Assembly: GCA_026004015.1 (NCBI GenBank)
Contig: BPIH01000006.1
Location: forward strand, 46,579 to 110,578
DNA from: Chloroflexota bacterium
GTDB taxonomy: Bacteria; Chloroflexota; Limnocylindria; Limnocylindrales; CSP1-4
DNA: 64,000 nt
Reading direction: 5' to 3'
The notes under the pieces are model-generated. The model saw only the letters and a program-made list of their open reading frames with translations, searched no databases and was not told the origin of the DNA. The position numbers were made by a program, and so were the translations under genes. Shown piece by piece: positions 62,146-64,000 of the stretch; within the stretch, counting starts at the first letter, position 1; each line of letters begins with the position of its first letter.

Positions 62146-63215
62146 TCACGGCGCCACCCCGCGCGGGGCCGCCAGCAGGACGGCCAGAGCGAAGGCGATC
62201 TGGGCGAGGGCGAAGAGGACCGCCACGACCGCGACGAGCCGCCGATCGAACCGCTCGGCGAGGAGGGCCAGCCCGGCGAAGGCGGGGAAGGCCGAGAGGG
62301 CGTAGCGGGGCATCGAGTTGACGGTCCCGCCGGGGAGGAGCGAGAGCGCGAGCACGGTCAGGGCGAAGACGGCCAGCTCGCGGTCCCGTCGGACGAGGGC
62401 GAGGGCGCCCACGGCCACGAGGGCGATGAAGCCGAGCCAGGCCGCTCGGGGGAGGTTCGGGTTCCGGAGGGCCACGACGATCCGGGTCAGGCCGCTGCCG
62501 CCGTGGGCCCACGACGGCGAACCGAGGAGGAAGCCGGTGAGCTGCTGGGTCAGGACGGCGATGAAGCCCCACCAGATGGCGAAGGCGAGGCAGCCCGCGG
62601 CGGCCGCCGCCAGGGCGACGGCGCGCTCCCGGCCCGTCGTCGTTGCTGCTCGAACGAGGGCCGACGCCACGAGGCCGGCCCCGGCGATCCGCGTGAACAT
62701 CGCCAGGGCGACGGCGGGGATCCGCCGGCGAGACTCGGGCGGGGCGTAGAAGTAGGCCCCGGCCGCCAGGAGGAAGAGCGGCTCGGAGTACGGCAGCGAG
62801 AAGACGTAGGCGGACGGGGCGAAGGCGAGGAGCAGCACGGCGGCCGTGGCGGTCGCCTCGCCGAGGCGATCGGCCAGGACCCGCCAGATCACGACCGCCG
62901 CGACGACGAAGAGGCCGTTGGCGAGGACGAAGCCGGTCTCGGGGAGCGGGAGCACGCCGAGGCTGGCGACCTTGATGACGAGCGGCCAGGCGGGGAAGAA
63001 GGCGAAGTCGTGGCCGCCGTGGACGACGCCGCCGTGGTAGCCGCCCTCGGCGATCCGCAGGTACCAGGCGGCGTCCCAGACGGTGAGGAGGCTCGGGCGC
63101 ATCCCGGGGAGGCGTGGAGGCCCAGGAGCACCGCCGTCGAGTAGAGGCGCGAGGCGACCGCGATCCCGGCCGGCAGGAGGTACCAGGGTCGGTCTCGTCG
63201 GGGGTGGTCGGCCAC
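62146..63215 (-). CDS. PIG-V-like membrane mannosyltransferase, one frameshift near 63105
   Basis: GTG at 63215 opens WYLLPAGIAVASRLYSTAVL and LGLHASPG; one base later the frame continues LLTVWDAAWYLRIAEGGYHG with the catalytic-loop aspartate, DFAFFPAWPLVIKVASLGVL, then many helices (LANGLFVVAAVVIWRVLADR, VFSLPYSEPLFLLAAGAYF, FTRIAGAGLVASALVRAATT, LPGGTVNSMPRYALSAFPAF). WDAxWY and SMPRY are typical of GPI-mannosyltransferase (PIG-V)-type GT-C enzymes that use a lipid-linked sugar outside the membrane. About ten helices, ~356 residues. Confidence 0.82.
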
Positions 63216-63501
63216 GGCGGTCAGCGGTGCGGCTTCGCGGCGGCGATCGACTCCGCGGTCACGCCGGGATCATACGGCCGGGTCGTCTGCCGCGTCGTCT
63301 CGCCGACCGTTCCGATCGATGCAACCCGCGGCCGCCGGATTTGCCCCGCCCTGTCCGGGCCGCCTACGCTGCCGGGCTCGCTCCTCCCCGCTCGGTGCCG
63401 GACGCGCTCGCAGCCTAACCTGGGTTGACCACGAGCCTCGGGCCCTGGGAGGCTGAGACGCGCACCCCTCCCACCAACGGCCGCTCGCCGCACCGGCAAG
63501 G
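63216..63501. other. intergenic region with no recognised feature
   Basis: 286 bases between the GTG of the mannosyltransferase and the stop of the last gene. No conserved frame, RNA or strong hairpin was found by reading; GC content drops slightly toward 63430. Confidence 0.5.
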
Positions 63502-64000
63502 CTACATCGACTCCTCGTAGGCCCTCGTCAGCAGAGCCATGAGAACGTCCTTGTGGCGCGCCACATCGCCCTTCGCCAGCCGGATGCGGTAGCGCCCCGA
63601 GCGAGCGTCGTACTCCATCACGTCGAGGCCCGCAGCGTCAAGCTGTGCCTGCGTCTCATCGGAGCGGTCGAGGCGGACCTCGAGCCCCAGCCAGCCCTTC
63701 CACGGTCTAAAGATCGCGAAGTTGTTCGGCTGACCGTCCTTGGCGAGGCCGATGTAGAACTTGTTGTACTTGGGTTCGAGGCCGGGATCCAGGCTCTTCA
63801 CCAGCTCGAGCACCTCCTCGACCATGGCAAGCGTGGGCTTGCTGGAGCGGGTTTCCCAGTAGGCCCGATCCGCCGTCGCCTGAGCCTCCTCGTCTTCGTC
63901 CACGAGGCTGAGGCGGGTTTCGTCGACAATCTTCGAGCAAAAGAGCACCACCGAATCACCGACCCGGAGGGCGGCCAGCTGGATGGCAACCAGAGGAATC
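63502..64000 (-). CDS. hypothetical protein, C-terminal part (5' end outside window)
   Basis: The frame is open from base 64000 to the stop at 63502, so the start lies beyond the window. Visible: IPLVAIQLAALRVGDSVVLF, ETRLSLVDEDEEAQATADRA, SKPTLAMVEEVLELVKSLDP, KYNKFYIGLAKDGQPNNFAI and FRPWKGWLGLEVRLDRSDET. The last ~110 residues resemble the DUF5655-like tail found on some nuclease-associated and restriction-linked proteins, but I hold this loosely. Lower GC than its left neighbours suggests another foreign block begins here. Confidence 0.55.
   Translation of the reverse strand, partial: IPLVAIQLAALRVGDSVVLFCSKIVDETRLSLVDEDEEAQATADRAYWETRSSKPTLAMVEEVLELVKSLDPGLEPKYNKFYIGLAKDGQPNNFAIFRPWKGWLGLEVRLDRSDETQAQLDAAGLDVMEYDARSGRYRIRLAKGDVARHKDVLMALLTRAYEESM

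Overview
The window is a very GC-rich bacterial chromosome segment (clearly above 65% GC; third codon positions almost always G or C). No 16S rRNA gene or other decisive marker is present. The general style (GTG starts, many start codons 7 to 12 bases after a TAnnnT box, lineage-type hypothetical proteins) suggests an uncultured Chloroflexota-like organism such as a Limnocylindria relative, or a deep actinobacterial lineage. That placement is inference.

Layout. 1-12 kb holds housekeeping and lineage genes: the end of an ATP-dependent DNA ligase, a rhodanese sulfurtransferase, a class V aminotransferase, a tRNA-Ile with anticodon UAU, a secreted SH3-type membrane protein, a DNA methyltransferase and a very large LuxR-type regulator. 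12-15 kb: a blue-copper lipoprotein, an AlaX-type alanyl-tRNA editing protein, a VapBC toxin-antitoxin pair and MgtC. 15.1-15.6 kb is a striking seven-unit 51-bp repeat array. 15.6-18.5 kb is the three-gene proton-translocating transhydrogenase operon pntAA-pntAB-pntB. 18.5-28 kb: a DsbA-like oxidoreductase, a VOC protein, a CPBP protease, an ACT-domain protein, a lipoprotein, a membrane glycosyltransferase with a PilZ domain, an LCP cell-wall ligase and an AlkZ-like protein. 28-34.6 kb is a compact operon: a divergent LysR regulator, a DUF4242 metal-binding-like protein, an acyl-CoA-dehydrogenase-fold flavoenzyme, an ABC importer (ATPase, binding protein, permease) and a flavin reductase. It looks like a reduced-flavin monooxygenase system with its own uptake system, possibly for an organosulfur compound.

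From 35 kb on the window becomes a mosaic. 35.6-37.15 kb is a lower-GC fragment of a sugar-type operon, cut mid-gene at both ends, that abuts a truncated ATPase. 39.8-42 kb is a row of toxin-antitoxin modules, some decayed. 42-46 kb carries gene debris (CcdA-like, S24 peptidase, YeeE-like, HicB) around an McrBC restriction system. 46-48 kb is a PIN(DUF3368)/XRE-ImmA pair. 51.6-59.2 kb is a second defence block with a DUF3800 protein, a type III-like Res/Mod pair and an MNT-type nucleotidyltransferase. 48.2-51.4 kb (MoaD/ThiS, formamidase-like, FAD oxidase) and 60-64 kb (RibD/DHFR-like, MGT-type glycosyltransferase, PIG-V-like mannosyltransferase) return to ordinary metabolic genes.

Two cautions and one highlight. 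More than 25 apparent single-base frameshifts occur, several in G or C runs, so many frameshifted entries are probably intact genes seen through an error-prone assembly. No insertion sequence, prophage or CRISPR array was recognised. The most unusual signal is a family of intergenic repeats built around a CGAACAC / GTGTTCG core: a head-to-head 51-bp array at 15.2-15.6 kb and two palindromic copies of about 126 bp, in opposite orientations, at 19.5 and 48.0 kb.
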